61,153 nucleotides of DNA from Chitinophagaceae bacterium (GCA_009693615.1 SHWX01000002.1:1-61153), one strand, 5' to 3'. Positions 46,403-56,702 are shown, numbered from the stretch's first letter. Notes: generated from the sequence alone by a model not told the origin. Made by a program: numbers and translations.

Positions 46403-47668
46403 TTATTTATTAATTGCTAATTTACCTTTTACAAAACTGCCTAAAACTTTTCCTGTTAAAGCAATATCCCAGAAAGGAGAGTTAGCAGACTTACTTTTAG
46501 AACTTTCTTTAGATAAGCTTGTACTTTCTTTTGTACTAAATAGGGTTAGTTCAGCTTCAGCGCCTTCTGTAATACTTGCAGCATTTAAATTGAAAATACT
46601 TCTAGCATTCGTTGAAAAGAGTTCTGATAATTTTATTTCTGAAAGTGATGGTATTACTTGCTTTACAGCGGCAAAGCTTGTTTCAATTGAGGCGATACCC
46701 GCTTTCGCATTTTCAAACTCAATGGTTTTACCATCCCAGTCTTGAGGCATATGATGTGTGCTAATGCAATCCACTGTGCCATTTTCAACAGCAGCTATTA
46801 AAGCTTTTTGATCATCAAGAGTGCGCAGTGGAGGAAATACTTTTAGTAATGTATCGTAGTTGTTTAGATCTTCTTCTGTATAGAATAAATGATAAGGCGT
46901 TACACTACAAGTAATTTGAAGTCCTTCTTTTTTAGCCGCAGCTATTAATGCAATTCCTTTAGCGGTGCTTACGCCCGTTATATGTAATTTCGAATGGGTG
47001 TACTTTAGTAATTCAATATCTCTTTGTATAATTAATTCTTCTGCAATGGCAGGGATACCAGGTAGTCCCAATCTAGTGGATAAGATTCCTTCGTTCATTA
47101 ATCCTAAACTGCCTAAGCTTTTATCGATAGGCATTTGAATAACCACACCTTCAAAAGCTTTTACATATTGTAAGGCTTTTAAAAACAGTAGGGTAGATTG
47201 AACAGGATATAAACCGTCACTGAAAGCAACCGCACCATTTGAATGCATGTCAATCATTTCGGCTAAATCTTTTCCTTCTAATTTTTTTGAAAGTGCTCCA
47301 ATGGGTAAGATATGAATAGGTAAGTCTTGACTATGTTGTTTGATATAAGTCACTTGAGACTTTGTATCAATAACGGGCTGTGTATTCGGTATTACAAAAA
47401 CAGTGGTGAATCCACCTTGCTGTGCAGCTGCAGCGCCAGTATGTAAAGTTTCTCTATGTTCCATTCCTGGATCACAGAAATGTACAAAGGGGTCTACAAA
47501 ACCAGGGCTTACAAAAGCATTCTTTAATTCAATTGTTTGATCTGCTTCGCCTTTGTATTTATCTGAAATGGAGATGATTTTATGATCTTGGAGAAGAATG
47601 TCTCTAACCAAGCCATTAAAAGGCGACTTTGTATCTGCAATTTTGACTTGTCGTAGAAGAATTGTCAT
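46403..47668 (-). CDS. Dihydroorotase-like amidohydrolase, probably catalytically degenerate
   Basis: Overall DHOase-like: 'GFVDPFVHFCDPGMEHRETLHTGAAAAQQGGFTTV', 'PIGALSKKLEGKDLAEM'. Key ligands substituted (see findings). ATG 47668 preferred because a TATATTGC -7-like box overlaps the ORF-track start 47692. Confidence 0.82.
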   Translation of the reverse strand: MTILLRQVKIADTKSPFNGLVRDILLQDHKIISISDKYKGEADQTIELKNAFVSPGFVDPFVHFCDPGMEHRETLHTGAAAAQQGGFTTVFVIPNTQPVIDTKSQVTYIKQHSQDLPIHILPIGALSKKLEGKDLAEMIDMHSNGAVAFSDGLYPVQSTLLFLKALQYVKAFEGVVIQMPIDKSLGSLGLMNEGILSTRLGLPGIPAIAEELIIQRDIELLKYTHSKLHITGVSTAKGIALIAAAKKEGLQITCSVTPYHLFYTEEDLNNYDTLLKVFPPLRTLDDQKALIAAVENGTVDCISTHHMPQDWDGKTIEFENAKAGIASIETSFAAVKQVIPSLSEIKLSELFSTNARSIFNLNAASITEGAEAELTLFSTKESTSLSKESSKSKSANSPFWDIALTGKVLGSFVKGKLAINK

Positions 47669-47801
47669 CGTGCCTTTATAATTTTGATGCAATATACCCC
47701 GATTTTTCTATTTAGGGTTAAAAATGGCCCCCAAATCCTGTGATTTTAGGCTCAAAATCAGCACAATAGCTTGAATTTCAGTGAAACTTGGGACATAATT
47801 T

Positions 47802-49439
47802 CTACTCCTTACTCATCTTCCCATCATTCAATAACAGAGCCCTAGGATCCAATTCCAATTTCTCAGGCGCAGACGATAAAGGAAAACTAAACACTTGGTC
47901 TTTCTCTTTCAAATTCATGGTAAGTATGGTAGGGGTGCTTGCTCCTTTTTTATAATACCCAATTTCAACAGGGACATTATACAAAAATTGCTGGGCTTGA
48001 TTTAACTGCACAGTTAATTTCTTAGTACTTGCCTCATATTTCCAACTAGCATTAATAGTGGGGTTTATAGGCTGATACAACCACTGCTTAAAAAATAATT
48101 TTAAATCCTTACCAGAAACTTTTTCCATTTCTGCTCTAAATTCACCGGTGGTGGTATTGGCATTAAAATACTTTGCATAATAGTTTTGAATCCCTTTCTT
48201 AAAATTCACTTCACCTATTAAATTTCTAAGCATATGAATTACCCAAGCACCTTTTTGATAAGTAATGCCACTAGTAACATCTTCTTTTTCTGCAGTTCTT
48301 TCGCTCACTATACTAAAGTCAGGCATTTTAACCGACATATCGTAAACAGACTTTCTTGCTTTTATAATTCCTTTTTTATATTCTTCTTTACCGTATTCAT
48401 CTTCAATAAATAATAAAGTGAAGAAGGTTGCAAAGCCTTCGCTTAACCAAGCATCGTCCCAAGTGGTTTCAGTAATAGCATTCCCAAACCATTGATGTGC
48501 AATTTCATGAATGACCACATTTCTAACTCTTTCATCTCTTTTACCTGTGACTAAATCTTCGCCATAAAAAATAGCAGAAGAAGTTTCCATTCCGCCATTC
48601 ACACTAGGGGTTTGGATATTCGCTAATTTCTCATAAGCATAAGGGCCCACATAATTGGAATAGAATTCTAAAACCTTTTTAGTGGGTTCGTCAAAATCAT
48701 AAAAACCTGCTTCTCTGTTTTTAGCATACACCCATGTCTGAATGGATTTTCCTCTAAAATCATCTACATATTTAACGGCAAAATCAGCAACGCCTAAAAC
48801 AAATAACCAAGAAGATACAGGCACAGATTGTTTCCAATGTGTAAGCCTTGTACTATTACCTAGTTCAGATTCTTCCATTAATAAACCATTAGAAACTACT
48901 TTATAATGAGAAGGTGCTTTTACAATAAATTCAGAACTGGCTTTATCATAAGGATGATCAACTATCGGTAACCAATGTCTTCCACGATTAGGCCAGTTTT
49001 CATTGAAAAAACTACGGTCACCTAATTTAGTGTTACCTATTCTTAAGCCATCGTAAGGAATACCATGGTATTGAATGGTAAATGTTAATGTTTGATTTTT
49101 AGCAGAAGGTGCTGGCAAACTAATAATAAGTTCATCGTTTTGATGTGTATAGTTTACAGCAACATTCGAACTACTAACAGCATCTACCACCATGCCTTTA
49201 TCTTTTCTTGCACTTGTTTTATTAATAAAATCGAGACGGAAATTTTTCATACCCGCTTCTTTGAAACTTAATGTCACCAGGGTGGTTCCAGTAATTTCAT
49301 TATCTGCATCAGATAAACTTAAATTAAATACATAATGCTTTATATCTATGTTTTTATTAATAGGGTAGTTATCGGCTTTCGATATAAGAGGTACAATAAA
49401 GAGTAAGGCTGTTGTAAATAAATTAATAATTCTTTTCAT
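47802..49439 (-). CDS. M1-family metallopeptidase (copy 1)
   Basis: Signal peptide, 'NGGMETSSAIF' (GAMEN-like), 'VIHEIAHQWFGNAITETTWDDAWLSEGFATF' (HExxH-18-E). Confidence 0.93.
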   Translation of the reverse strand: MKRIINLFTTALLFIVPLISKADNYPINKNIDIKHYVFNLSLSDADNEITGTTLVTLSFKEAGMKNFRLDFINKTSARKDKGMVVDAVSSSNVAVNYTHQNDELIISLPAPSAKNQTLTFTIQYHGIPYDGLRIGNTKLGDRSFFNENWPNRGRHWLPIVDHPYDKASSEFIVKAPSHYKVVSNGLLMEESELGNSTRLTHWKQSVPVSSWLFVLGVADFAVKYVDDFRGKSIQTWVYAKNREAGFYDFDEPTKKVLEFYSNYVGPYAYEKLANIQTPSVNGGMETSSAIFYGEDLVTGKRDERVRNVVIHEIAHQWFGNAITETTWDDAWLSEGFATFFTLLFIEDEYGKEEYKKGIIKARKSVYDMSVKMPDFSIVSERTAEKEDVTSGITYQKGAWVIHMLRNLIGEVNFKKGIQNYYAKYFNANTTTGEFRAEMEKVSGKDLKLFFKQWLYQPINPTINASWKYEASTKKLTVQLNQAQQFLYNVPVEIGYYKKGASTPTILTMNLKEKDQVFSFPLSSAPEKLELDPRALLLNDGKMSKE

Positions 49440-49473
49440 TAGGGTAATAGTATTGTATATTTTATTAAATATT

Positions 49474-51144
49474 TTATTGTAGCGTTACTTTTTTCAAATA
49501 ATTTCCTTTAGCATCTACTTGAGGAGCTAGGGCCGAATTCACTATAATACCTTCACTAGGAATAATGCTACGCTTAGTTTGACCATTAGCGGTAATCTCA
49601 ATAGGCAGAGGCATGAAGAAATTATTTTGTTTGATTTGGAATTTTTGGAATCCTACTTCTTTCACTGTTATGTCTAAAACATTGGTAGTACGTAAAAAGA
49701 AATCAAAGAAAGGTTTTAAATCTTTTCCAGTGGCAGTACTAAATAATTTTTCTACATCCATCGTTGTTACAAAATTATCATAAGTATACTGTGGTTCAGT
49801 AGCTAATTTTTTTAAAGTAGGGAAGAAGATTTCATCTCCAATTAAATATCTTAAACTATGCATGAAAAAAGAACCTTTACCATAAATATCTCCACCCGAA
49901 TACACTTCTTCTTCATTAATTTCATCACCTGCTGGAACAATGGCCTTTCTGTTTTTTGAATTACGTCTATGGCCAGCAATAATTTCATCGTAAGCAGGCT
50001 CGCCTCCAATTTCTAACATCGCTAATGCTTCTGAATAAGTACCAATGCCTTCTTGGATCCACATATGGCCCCAGTCTTTATTAGTTACTTTATTCGCCCA
50101 CCACTCATGTGCATATTCATGAAACAAATTATCTGAATAATATTGGCCATTAATAGTTTTATAATTAAACTTATTATCAAAAGTAATCATGGTTTGATGT
50201 TCCATGCCTGAGTTAGGCACTTCTGCAATTCCAATTTTTTCTTTAGCCCAAGGGTATTCACCAAAATATTTTTCTAAAATTTGGTTGTCTCTTTTTTTAG
50301 TGGCGATTACTTTTTTAGCATGCATGGTATCAACTTCTAAAACATAGTATTCAATGGGCACTTTATTACCAAGTATGGTGGTTAATTCGTCTTTATACAC
50401 TTTGTACTTACCTATATTAAATAAAATACAATAATTGCTAATGGTATAGTTTGTTTTCCAATGGTAGGTAACTTTATTTTTTTTAGTGCTTACATTCATT
50501 AATAATCCTGGGCCAGCCACTACTAAATGAGAAGGCACGGTAATTTTTAAATCGGCTCCTTCATTGGGTTCGTCGCTTGGATGATCCTTAGAAGGGAAAT
50601 ACATTTTTCCACCTTCCCCTTGAATGTTTATAGATATCCAGTCATAGCCTGCGCTATCTTTTTTCCAAGTAAATCCTCCATCCCAAGGAGGCTTAACTGC
50701 CACTGGTGGTATACCATTATATTCGATGAACACTTTTTGATTGCCTATTTCAAATCCTGCAGCAGCACTAATAAATATTTTATCGTCGTGTTGATAGAAG
50801 GCGGCTGCTTTATTATTCACTTTAATTTTAGTAACCTTATATAAATGAATTAAATCCAGTAAAATAGTATCTGTTTTTTTAGACAAATTCAAGCTTACTT
50901 CGGTAGATCCACTAATAGATTGTTTGGCGATATCCACATCCAAGGCAATGGTATAATGTCTAATATCCATTATAGCTTGTAAGGGATGTAATTTACCTCC
51001 AGAAGTAAGGTATAGAATATCTCTACTATTAATATTATCATCATTTTGGCTGAATGCCTGCAGTGATGGCATCATTAAAATAAAAATAGCCAGCATTTTA
51101 ATTAGGTTTAAACCAAAATGCTTTAGTTGAGTAATGAATTTCAT
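49474..51144 (-). CDS. M1-family metallopeptidase (copy 2)
   Basis: Signal peptide, 'NSGMEHQTMITF', 'LFHEYAHEWWANKVTNKDWGHMWIQEGIGTYSE'. Confidence 0.92.
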   Translation of the reverse strand: MKFITQLKHFGLNLIKMLAIFILMMPSLQAFSQNDDNINSRDILYLTSGGKLHPLQAIMDIRHYTIALDVDIAKQSISGSTEVSLNLSKKTDTILLDLIHLYKVTKIKVNNKAAAFYQHDDKIFISAAAGFEIGNQKVFIEYNGIPPVAVKPPWDGGFTWKKDSAGYDWISINIQGEGGKMYFPSKDHPSDEPNEGADLKITVPSHLVVAGPGLLMNVSTKKNKVTYHWKTNYTISNYCILFNIGKYKVYKDELTTILGNKVPIEYYVLEVDTMHAKKVIATKKRDNQILEKYFGEYPWAKEKIGIAEVPNSGMEHQTMITFDNKFNYKTINGQYYSDNLFHEYAHEWWANKVTNKDWGHMWIQEGIGTYSEALAMLEIGGEPAYDEIIAGHRRNSKNRKAIVPAGDEINEEEVYSGGDIYGKGSFFMHSLRYLIGDEIFFPTLKKLATEPQYTYDNFVTTMDVEKLFSTATGKDLKPFFDFFLRTTNVLDITVKEVGFQKFQIKQNNFFMPLPIEITANGQTKRSIIPSEGIIVNSALAPQVDAKGNYLKKVTLQ

Positions 51145-51380
51145 TTATTTAAATTTATAAGTGTGCGAAATTTCCAATTATTAAATATAATTTTTTTAAA
51201 GCAGTATACCTTCAATTTTAATACAATAATTTTCTAATTTTTCCGATACGGAATTTCGTCTTAATTTATTCACAAGTATATGATATTCATTTATTTATAT
51301 TTATTTAGAAAGTAATTAATTCAATATTTATCCATAAATAGCGCTTTTATTAAACTACCTTCGCGACACATTTACGCCAT

Positions 51381-52709
51381 ATGACGTTTCAAGATTTAAA
51401 TTTAAATACGCCTTTATTAAGAGCCGTTGAGGAACTAGGTTTTAAGGAAGCTACTACTATACAGCATAGGGTTTTTCCTATTGTTATGTCGGGTAGAGAT
51501 GTATGCGGTATTGCACAAACAGGAACAGGTAAAACATTTGCTTATTTATTACCCTGTTTAAGACAATGGAAATTTGATAAAAATAAAGATCCTCAAATTT
51601 TAATATTAGTACCCACAAGAGAATTAGTGGTACAAGTAGTAGAAGCTGTCAATAAATTAACACCTTATATGAGTGTGCATGCAGTAGGTGTATTTGGAGG
51701 CGTGAATATAAATACACAGCAAATTGCATTGGAGTCGGGCGCAGATGTTTTAGTAGCTACACCAGGTCGACTATTTGACTTAATCATGAATGGAGCCTTT
51801 AAAACTAAAATGATTAAGAAATTAGTCATTGATGAAATGGACGAAATGTTAAACTTAGGTTTTAGAAAACAAATCACGAATATTTTAGAACTACTTCCTG
51901 CGAAAAGACAGAACTTACTTTTTTCAGCAACTATTACAGACGACGTAGAAAAATTAATGAATGATTATTTTAGCGCGCCTATTAGAGTAGAAGCTGCACC
52001 AACGGGTACACCGCTTGAAAATATTATTCAAAATGGGTATGATGTTCCCAATTTTAATACTAAAGTTAATTTATTAGAACTTTTATTAGCTAGCAATGAG
52101 GCCATGACAAAAGTGCTCATATTCGCTGCTACAAAGGCTTTAGCAGATCAACTATTCGAACAATTAGAGGCTAAATTTCCTGAAAGATTAGGGGTAATAC
52201 ATTCTAACAAAGAACAAAATCATCGATTCAATACGGTTAAACAATTTAAAGCTGGGGTTTACACTTATTTAATTGCTACCGATGTAATGGCAAGAGGTAT
52301 CGATGTTGCTGAAGTAACGCATGTAATAAATTTTGATACACCCGATGCGCCAGAAAATTATATTCACCGTATTGGTAGAACAGGAAGAGCTGATAAAAAA
52401 GGAATCTCCATTACTTTTATTACAGCGAAAGAAAAAGTTTTACAAAAAGCGATAGAAACTTTAATGAAGCAAGAAATTCCTATGTTGGCATTACCTGCCG
52501 ATTTAGAAATTTCAGAGATACTTACAGAAGACGAGAAGCCAAAAGTTCGAATGAAAATTATTCAAATTAAAGTGTCTAAGAAAGAAGAATCAGGCCCAGC
52601 CTTTCACGAAAAATCGGCTAAGAACAGCAAAGTGAATGTACGCAAGAATAGGAAAGAGATTATGCAGAAAAAATACGGCAAACCTATTTCAAGAGGAGGC
52701 AAGAAATAA
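51381..52709 (+). CDS. DEAD-box RNA helicase
   Basis: 'AQTGTGKTFAYLLP', 'PTRELVVQV', 'VIDEMDEMLNLGF' (DEMD), 'SATI', 'HRIGRTGRADKKG'. Confidence 0.95.
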   Translation: MTFQDLNLNTPLLRAVEELGFKEATTIQHRVFPIVMSGRDVCGIAQTGTGKTFAYLLPCLRQWKFDKNKDPQILILVPTRELVVQVVEAVNKLTPYMSVHAVGVFGGVNINTQQIALESGADVLVATPGRLFDLIMNGAFKTKMIKKLVIDEMDEMLNLGFRKQITNILELLPAKRQNLLFSATITDDVEKLMNDYFSAPIRVEAAPTGTPLENIIQNGYDVPNFNTKVNLLELLLASNEAMTKVLIFAATKALADQLFEQLEAKFPERLGVIHSNKEQNHRFNTVKQFKAGVYTYLIATDVMARGIDVAEVTHVINFDTPDAPENYIHRIGRTGRADKKGISITFITAKEKVLQKAIETLMKQEIPMLALPADLEISEILTEDEKPKVRMKIIQIKVSKKEESGPAFHEKSAKNSKVNVRKNRKEIMQKKYGKPISRGGKK

Positions 52710-52727
52710 AAAGTAAAGAATCCTAAT

Positions 52728-53141
52728 CTAGAATTGCTCAGTAGCTGCAAAGAAGAAGTTTCCTTCTATTTGTGCATTCTCATCACTATCACTTCCGTGT
52801 ACAGCATTTTCTCCCATAGAAGCAGCAAAATTCTTTCTAATAGTGCCTTCTTCTGCTTGAGCTGGGTTAGTTGCTCCAATTAATTTTCTAAAATCGGCAA
52901 CTGCTTTGTCTTTTTCTAAGATAGCTGCCACAATGGGGCCAGAACTCATAAAGGCTACTAATTCACCATAAAAAGGGCGTTCCTTATGCACTTCATAGAA
53001 TTGTCCAGCCTGTTCCACTGTTAATTTTGTCCATTTCATGGCTTTTACGCTAAATCCAGCCTTAATAATTTGGTCTAAAATAGCTCCAGTATAGCCTTTT
53101 GAAGTGGCATCTGGCTTAATCATGGTAAATGTGCGGTTCAT
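52728..53141 (-). CDS. ndk: Nucleoside-diphosphate kinase
   Basis: '[17 protein letters not shown]', '[20 protein letters not shown]'. ATG 53141 preferred; ORF-track TTG 53177 lies inside a TAAATTTG -7 box. Confidence 0.94.
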   Translation of the reverse strand: MNRTFTMIKPDATSKGYTGAILDQIIKAGFSVKAMKWTKLTVEQAGQFYEVHKERPFYGELVAFMSSGPIVAAILEKDKAVADFRKLIGATNPAQAEEGTIRKNFAASMGENAVHGSDSDENAQIEGNFFFAATEQF

Positions 53142-53182
53142 AGTTATTTTATTAGTAGTTGCTAATTGCAGGCGCAAATTTA

Positions 53183-53212
53183 CTGAAAAACATCTGATTT
53201 ACGTTAAATTTG
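53183..53212 (+). promoter_or_regulatory. Promoter CTG-N19-TAAATTTG of the DHH phosphoesterase gene
   Basis: -7 TAAATTTG at 53205-53212, only 7 nt before ATG 53220. Confidence 0.55.
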
Positions 53213-53219
53213 TGCCTCT

Positions 53220-54236
53220 ATGCAATCAATTGAACAATTTTACCCCATTCTGAATCAACCTTTTAAGGCTGTTATTACTTCGCATCAAAAGCCAGACGGC
53301 GATGCGATGGGCTCAAGTTTGGGTCTATACCATTTTTTAAAGCAGTTGGGGCATGAGGTAACTGTCATTTCTCCTACCAATTGGGCTTCCTTTTTAGATT
53401 GGATGCCAGGCACTGAAGAGGTGATTGATTTTGAAGCGAATAAAGAAAAAGCGACTAGTATTATTCAAGCTGCCGATTATGTATTTTGTTTAGATTTTAA
53501 TATTCTACACAGAACTAAGCATGTAGAACCTATTATTAAAGAAGCAAAAGCTTTAAAGATACTCATTGATCACCATCAACAGCCCGATACCCCTTCATTT
53601 GACTATGGTATTAGTGATGTGATGATGAGCTCTACCTGTGAAATGATTTATAATTTCATCGTAGCATCGGGCCATAGTAATTTAATGAACCTTGATATTG
53701 CTGCTTGTTTATATACAGGACTGATGACCGATACAGGTTCTTTCCGTTTCCCTTCTACCACAGCATCTGTTCATAAAATAGTAGCGCATTTAAAAGAATT
53801 AGGCCTACAACATTCTTTGATTCATGAAAAAATCTATGACAATTCTTCAGAAGGCAGGTTAAAGTTTATGGGTAATGCTTTTTTAAATAGAATGACAGTG
53901 ATTCCTGAATTAAATACAGCTGTAATGGCTATCCCTAAAACGGATATATATAAGTTCGAATTAAAAACAGGGGATACCGAAGGTTTGGTTAATTATTTGC
54001 TATCCATTGAAGGAATTAAGCTAGCCGCCATCGTAATTGACAGAGAAGAAGAAAGAAAATGGAGCTTTAGGAGCAAAGGTAACTTCGATGTTAATATATT
54101 TGCACGCACACATTTTGAAGGGGGAGGACATGCCAATGCAGCTGGAGGAAGATCTTCGAAATCTGTGGAAGAAACCGCAACCGATTTTAAAACCATTATA
54201 AAAGAGTATAAATCACAATTAACACAATTAAAATAA
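53220..54236 (+). CDS. DHH/DHHA1 phosphoesterase (NrnA-like oligoribonuclease/pAp phosphatase)
   Basis: 'HQKPDGDAMGSSLGLYHFL', 'ILIDHHQQPD', 'GLMTDTGSFRFPST', 'GGGHANAAGG'. Confidence 0.92.
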   Translation: MQSIEQFYPILNQPFKAVITSHQKPDGDAMGSSLGLYHFLKQLGHEVTVISPTNWASFLDWMPGTEEVIDFEANKEKATSIIQAADYVFCLDFNILHRTKHVEPIIKEAKALKILIDHHQQPDTPSFDYGISDVMMSSTCEMIYNFIVASGHSNLMNLDIAACLYTGLMTDTGSFRFPSTTASVHKIVAHLKELGLQHSLIHEKIYDNSSEGRLKFMGNAFLNRMTVIPELNTAVMAIPKTDIYKFELKTGDTEGLVNYLLSIEGIKLAAIVIDREEERKWSFRSKGNFDVNIFARTHFEGGGHANAAGGRSSKSVEETATDFKTIIKEYKSQLTQLK

Positions 54237-54238
54237 AA

Positions 54239-55153
54239 ATGATAAAATCAAGTTTAAAGTTAGTGGCTGCTATTGTCTTGTTTGCAAGTTGTAACCAATA
54301 TGAAAAAGCCCCCTCTGGTATGCCTTACAAAATTACACACGGTAGTGGTAATGAAAAATTACTACAACAAGGCCAGTTCGTTAAATTAAATGTAGAGTAC
54401 AAGTTAAAATCTAAAGACACTACTTTAAGTACAACTTTTGATGTTATACCTGTTTATTTCCCTATTGATACTGCTCGTTTAGGTAAATATACTTTCACAG
54501 AAGTTATTATGAAATGTAGAAAAGGAGACAAGATTGAATTCTCTTTAAGCATTGATACTTTAGTAAGTATGAAAGCTTTACAGTTAAATGAAGTATTTAA
54601 AACAAAGGATATTATTTTAGGTAGAGCTGAAATTGTTGACGTATTTACAGATGTTAAATTAGTAGATGAAGATTACAAGAAAGAGCAAGACAAAGAAAAA
54701 GTAAGAGAGATTGCTGTTATAGCCGCTTATTTAGCTAAAAATAAAATTACGGCTGTACAGTCTCCAGAAGGTGTATTTGTAGTTACTAAAGAAGCTGGAG
54801 ATGCTACCAACAGAATTGATTCTACAAAAATTGCAAGTGTCTATTACAAAGGATATACATTAAAAGGGGAAGTATTTGATTCTAATATGAAACCTAACGA
54901 TCCTACTGCTATACCTTACGAAGTAAAAGTAGGTTCTGGTAGCGTCATTCCAGGTTGGGATATTGGATTAAAGTATTTTGGTAAAGGGGGGAAAGGTGTT
55001 ATATACATTCCGGCAATGTTGGCTTATGGCCCGCAAGCAAATGGTGTTATTAAGGCTTATGATAACTTAGCCTTTGATATTGAAATTCAAGATGTAACAA
55101 CTGCTCCAAAAGCAAGCACTATTGCACCTCCACCGCCACCAATGCAAAAATAA
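54239..55153 (+). CDS. FKBP-type peptidyl-prolyl isomerase lipoprotein
   Basis: Lipobox 'LFASC'; C-terminal FKBP domain 'GSVIPGWDIGLKYFGKGGKGVIYIPAMLAYG'. Confidence 0.88.
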   Translation: MIKSSLKLVAAIVLFASCNQYEKAPSGMPYKITHGSGNEKLLQQGQFVKLNVEYKLKSKDTTLSTTFDVIPVYFPIDTARLGKYTFTEVIMKCRKGDKIEFSLSIDTLVSMKALQLNEVFKTKDIILGRAEIVDVFTDVKLVDEDYKKEQDKEKVREIAVIAAYLAKNKITAVQSPEGVFVVTKEAGDATNRIDSTKIASVYYKGYTLKGEVFDSNMKPNDPTAIPYEVKVGSGSVIPGWDIGLKYFGKGGKGVIYIPAMLAYGPQANGVIKAYDNLAFDIEIQDVTTAPKASTIAPPPPPMQK

Positions 55154-55214
55154 TAAGTAGTATAAATAATTTAAAGAAAATTATAAATTAATATAATTAA
55201 GATTTATTGAATTC

Positions 55215-55249
55215 AAAAATGCTTCTCCTAATCTGAGGAGCATTTTTAT
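55215..55249. terminator. Bidirectional intrinsic terminator between convergent FKBP and folP genes
   Basis: AAAAATGCTTCTC-CTAATCT-GAGGAGCATTTTT: 9-bp stem with one G.T, A-tract before and T-tract after. Confidence 0.88.
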
Positions 55250-56070
55250 TGTAGATAGGGTAGCAATTGAATTATTTCAGCAGCTTCTTTCACATCATGT
55301 ACTCTAAGAATATCGGCGCCCTTTATTAAGCCCACTGTATTTACAATGGTGGTAGCGTTTAAGGCATCCTTTGATTCAATGCCTAATGTTTTATATAAAC
55401 TGGATTTTCTAGAAGCCCCCAATAAAATAGGAAGTTCCAATATTTTTAATTCATTAATTTTTTTAACTATCGTAAAATTTTCCTCCACTGTTTTCCCAAA
55501 ACCAAAACCAGGGTCAATGACCCAATTTTCAATTCCATATTTTGATAATGATTTCTTTTTGGCTTCGAAATAAGAAATGAGCGAATCCATTATATCTTCT
55601 CTTGGTTCCACTTTATGCATACTCTCCATTCCACCTGTTAAATGCATACCAATATAACCTGCATTAAATTTAGCAACCACTGTCAATATATTTTCATCAA
55701 AAGCGCCACAGCTAATATCATTAATAATATGCGCGCCCGCTTTTAAAGCAGCTTCTGCCACTGATGCATGAAAAGTATCTACCGAAATAAGTTGTTTTGG
55801 ATAAGCTTGGTGAATGGCTTCAATATAGGGAATGAGTCTTTGAATTTCAATACCTGTACCCTCCATATGAGCACCCGGTCTAGTACTTTGTGCACCTATA
55901 TCAATAATGCTTACACCTTCTTGAATAAATAAATTGGCCTGCGTTAAAGCGCTGTCTATATTTGAATGCCTACTCGCTTCATAAAATGAATCGGGGGTTA
56001 AATTTAAAATACCCATTATTTGGGGTTTATTAATTTGCCATTCTAAATTTTTGGCAGGTATTTTAAACAT
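55246..56070 (-). CDS. folP: Dihydropteroate synthase
   Basis: 'IMGILNLTPDSFYEASRH', 'IDIGAQSTRPGAH', 'WVIDPGFGFGKTVEEN', 'LGASRKS'. Confidence 0.96.
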   Translation of the reverse strand: MFKIPAKNLEWQINKPQIMGILNLTPDSFYEASRHSNIDSALTQANLFIQEGVSIIDIGAQSTRPGAHMEGTGIEIQRLIPYIEAIHQAYPKQLISVDTFHASVAEAALKAGAHIINDISCGAFDENILTVVAKFNAGYIGMHLTGGMESMHKVEPREDIMDSLISYFEAKKKSLSKYGIENWVIDPGFGFGKTVEENFTIVKKINELKILELPILLGASRKSSLYKTLGIESKDALNATTIVNTVGLIKGADILRVHDVKEAAEIIQLLPYLQ

Positions 56071-56147
56071 GGTTTTAATTTAAGCTTAATTGATTATCTT
56101 GCAGTGGTTCAAAGATATTAATTAACAAAGTAATCGGACGAAATTTA

Positions 56148-56693
56148 ATGAGTCAAACTTCCGCACAATTTGATCAAGCCATTGCCTCTTGCAGCGACAT
56201 CTTTATTAAAAAAACAAAGGATTATGGTACCGCCTGGAGAGTATTAAGAACTATCTCTGTAGTAGACCAAATTTTTATTAAGGCATTACGCATTCGAACC
56301 ATTCAAGATTTGGGTACCCAGAAGGTAGAGGATGATATACAATCTGAGTTTAAAGGAATTCTTAATTATGCCGTTATTGGTTTAATCCAATTAAAACTAG
56401 GCGACCCTAAAGTAGACGAACTCCCTGTAGAGCAAGTACAATCTTTATATCATGAAAATATACTCTTCGCTAAAACAACCATGCTAGACAAAAATCATGA
56501 CTATGGAGAAGCCTGGAGGGATATGAGTCAAGAAAGTTATGCCGATTTAATTTTAATGAAATTAATGCGTATTAGACAAATTTTGACCAACGACGGTAAG
56601 ACCTTAATTAGTGAAGGTATTGATGCTAATTTTGTAGATATCTTAAATTATTCAGCCTTTGCCTTAATACAAATGGCTGAAGGCAAACATTAA
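56148..56693 (+). CDS. DUF1599-family protein
   Basis: Internal repeat 'KKTKDYGTAWRVLR...RIRTIQDL' / 'DKNHDYGEAWRDMS...RIRQIL' typical of DUF1599. Confidence 0.8.
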   Translation: MSQTSAQFDQAIASCSDIFIKKTKDYGTAWRVLRTISVVDQIFIKALRIRTIQDLGTQKVEDDIQSEFKGILNYAVIGLIQLKLGDPKVDELPVEQVQSLYHENILFAKTTMLDKNHDYGEAWRDMSQESYADLILMKLMRIRQILTNDGKTLISEGIDANFVDILNYSAFALIQMAEGKH

Positions 56694-56702
56694 AAATAAG
56701 CC

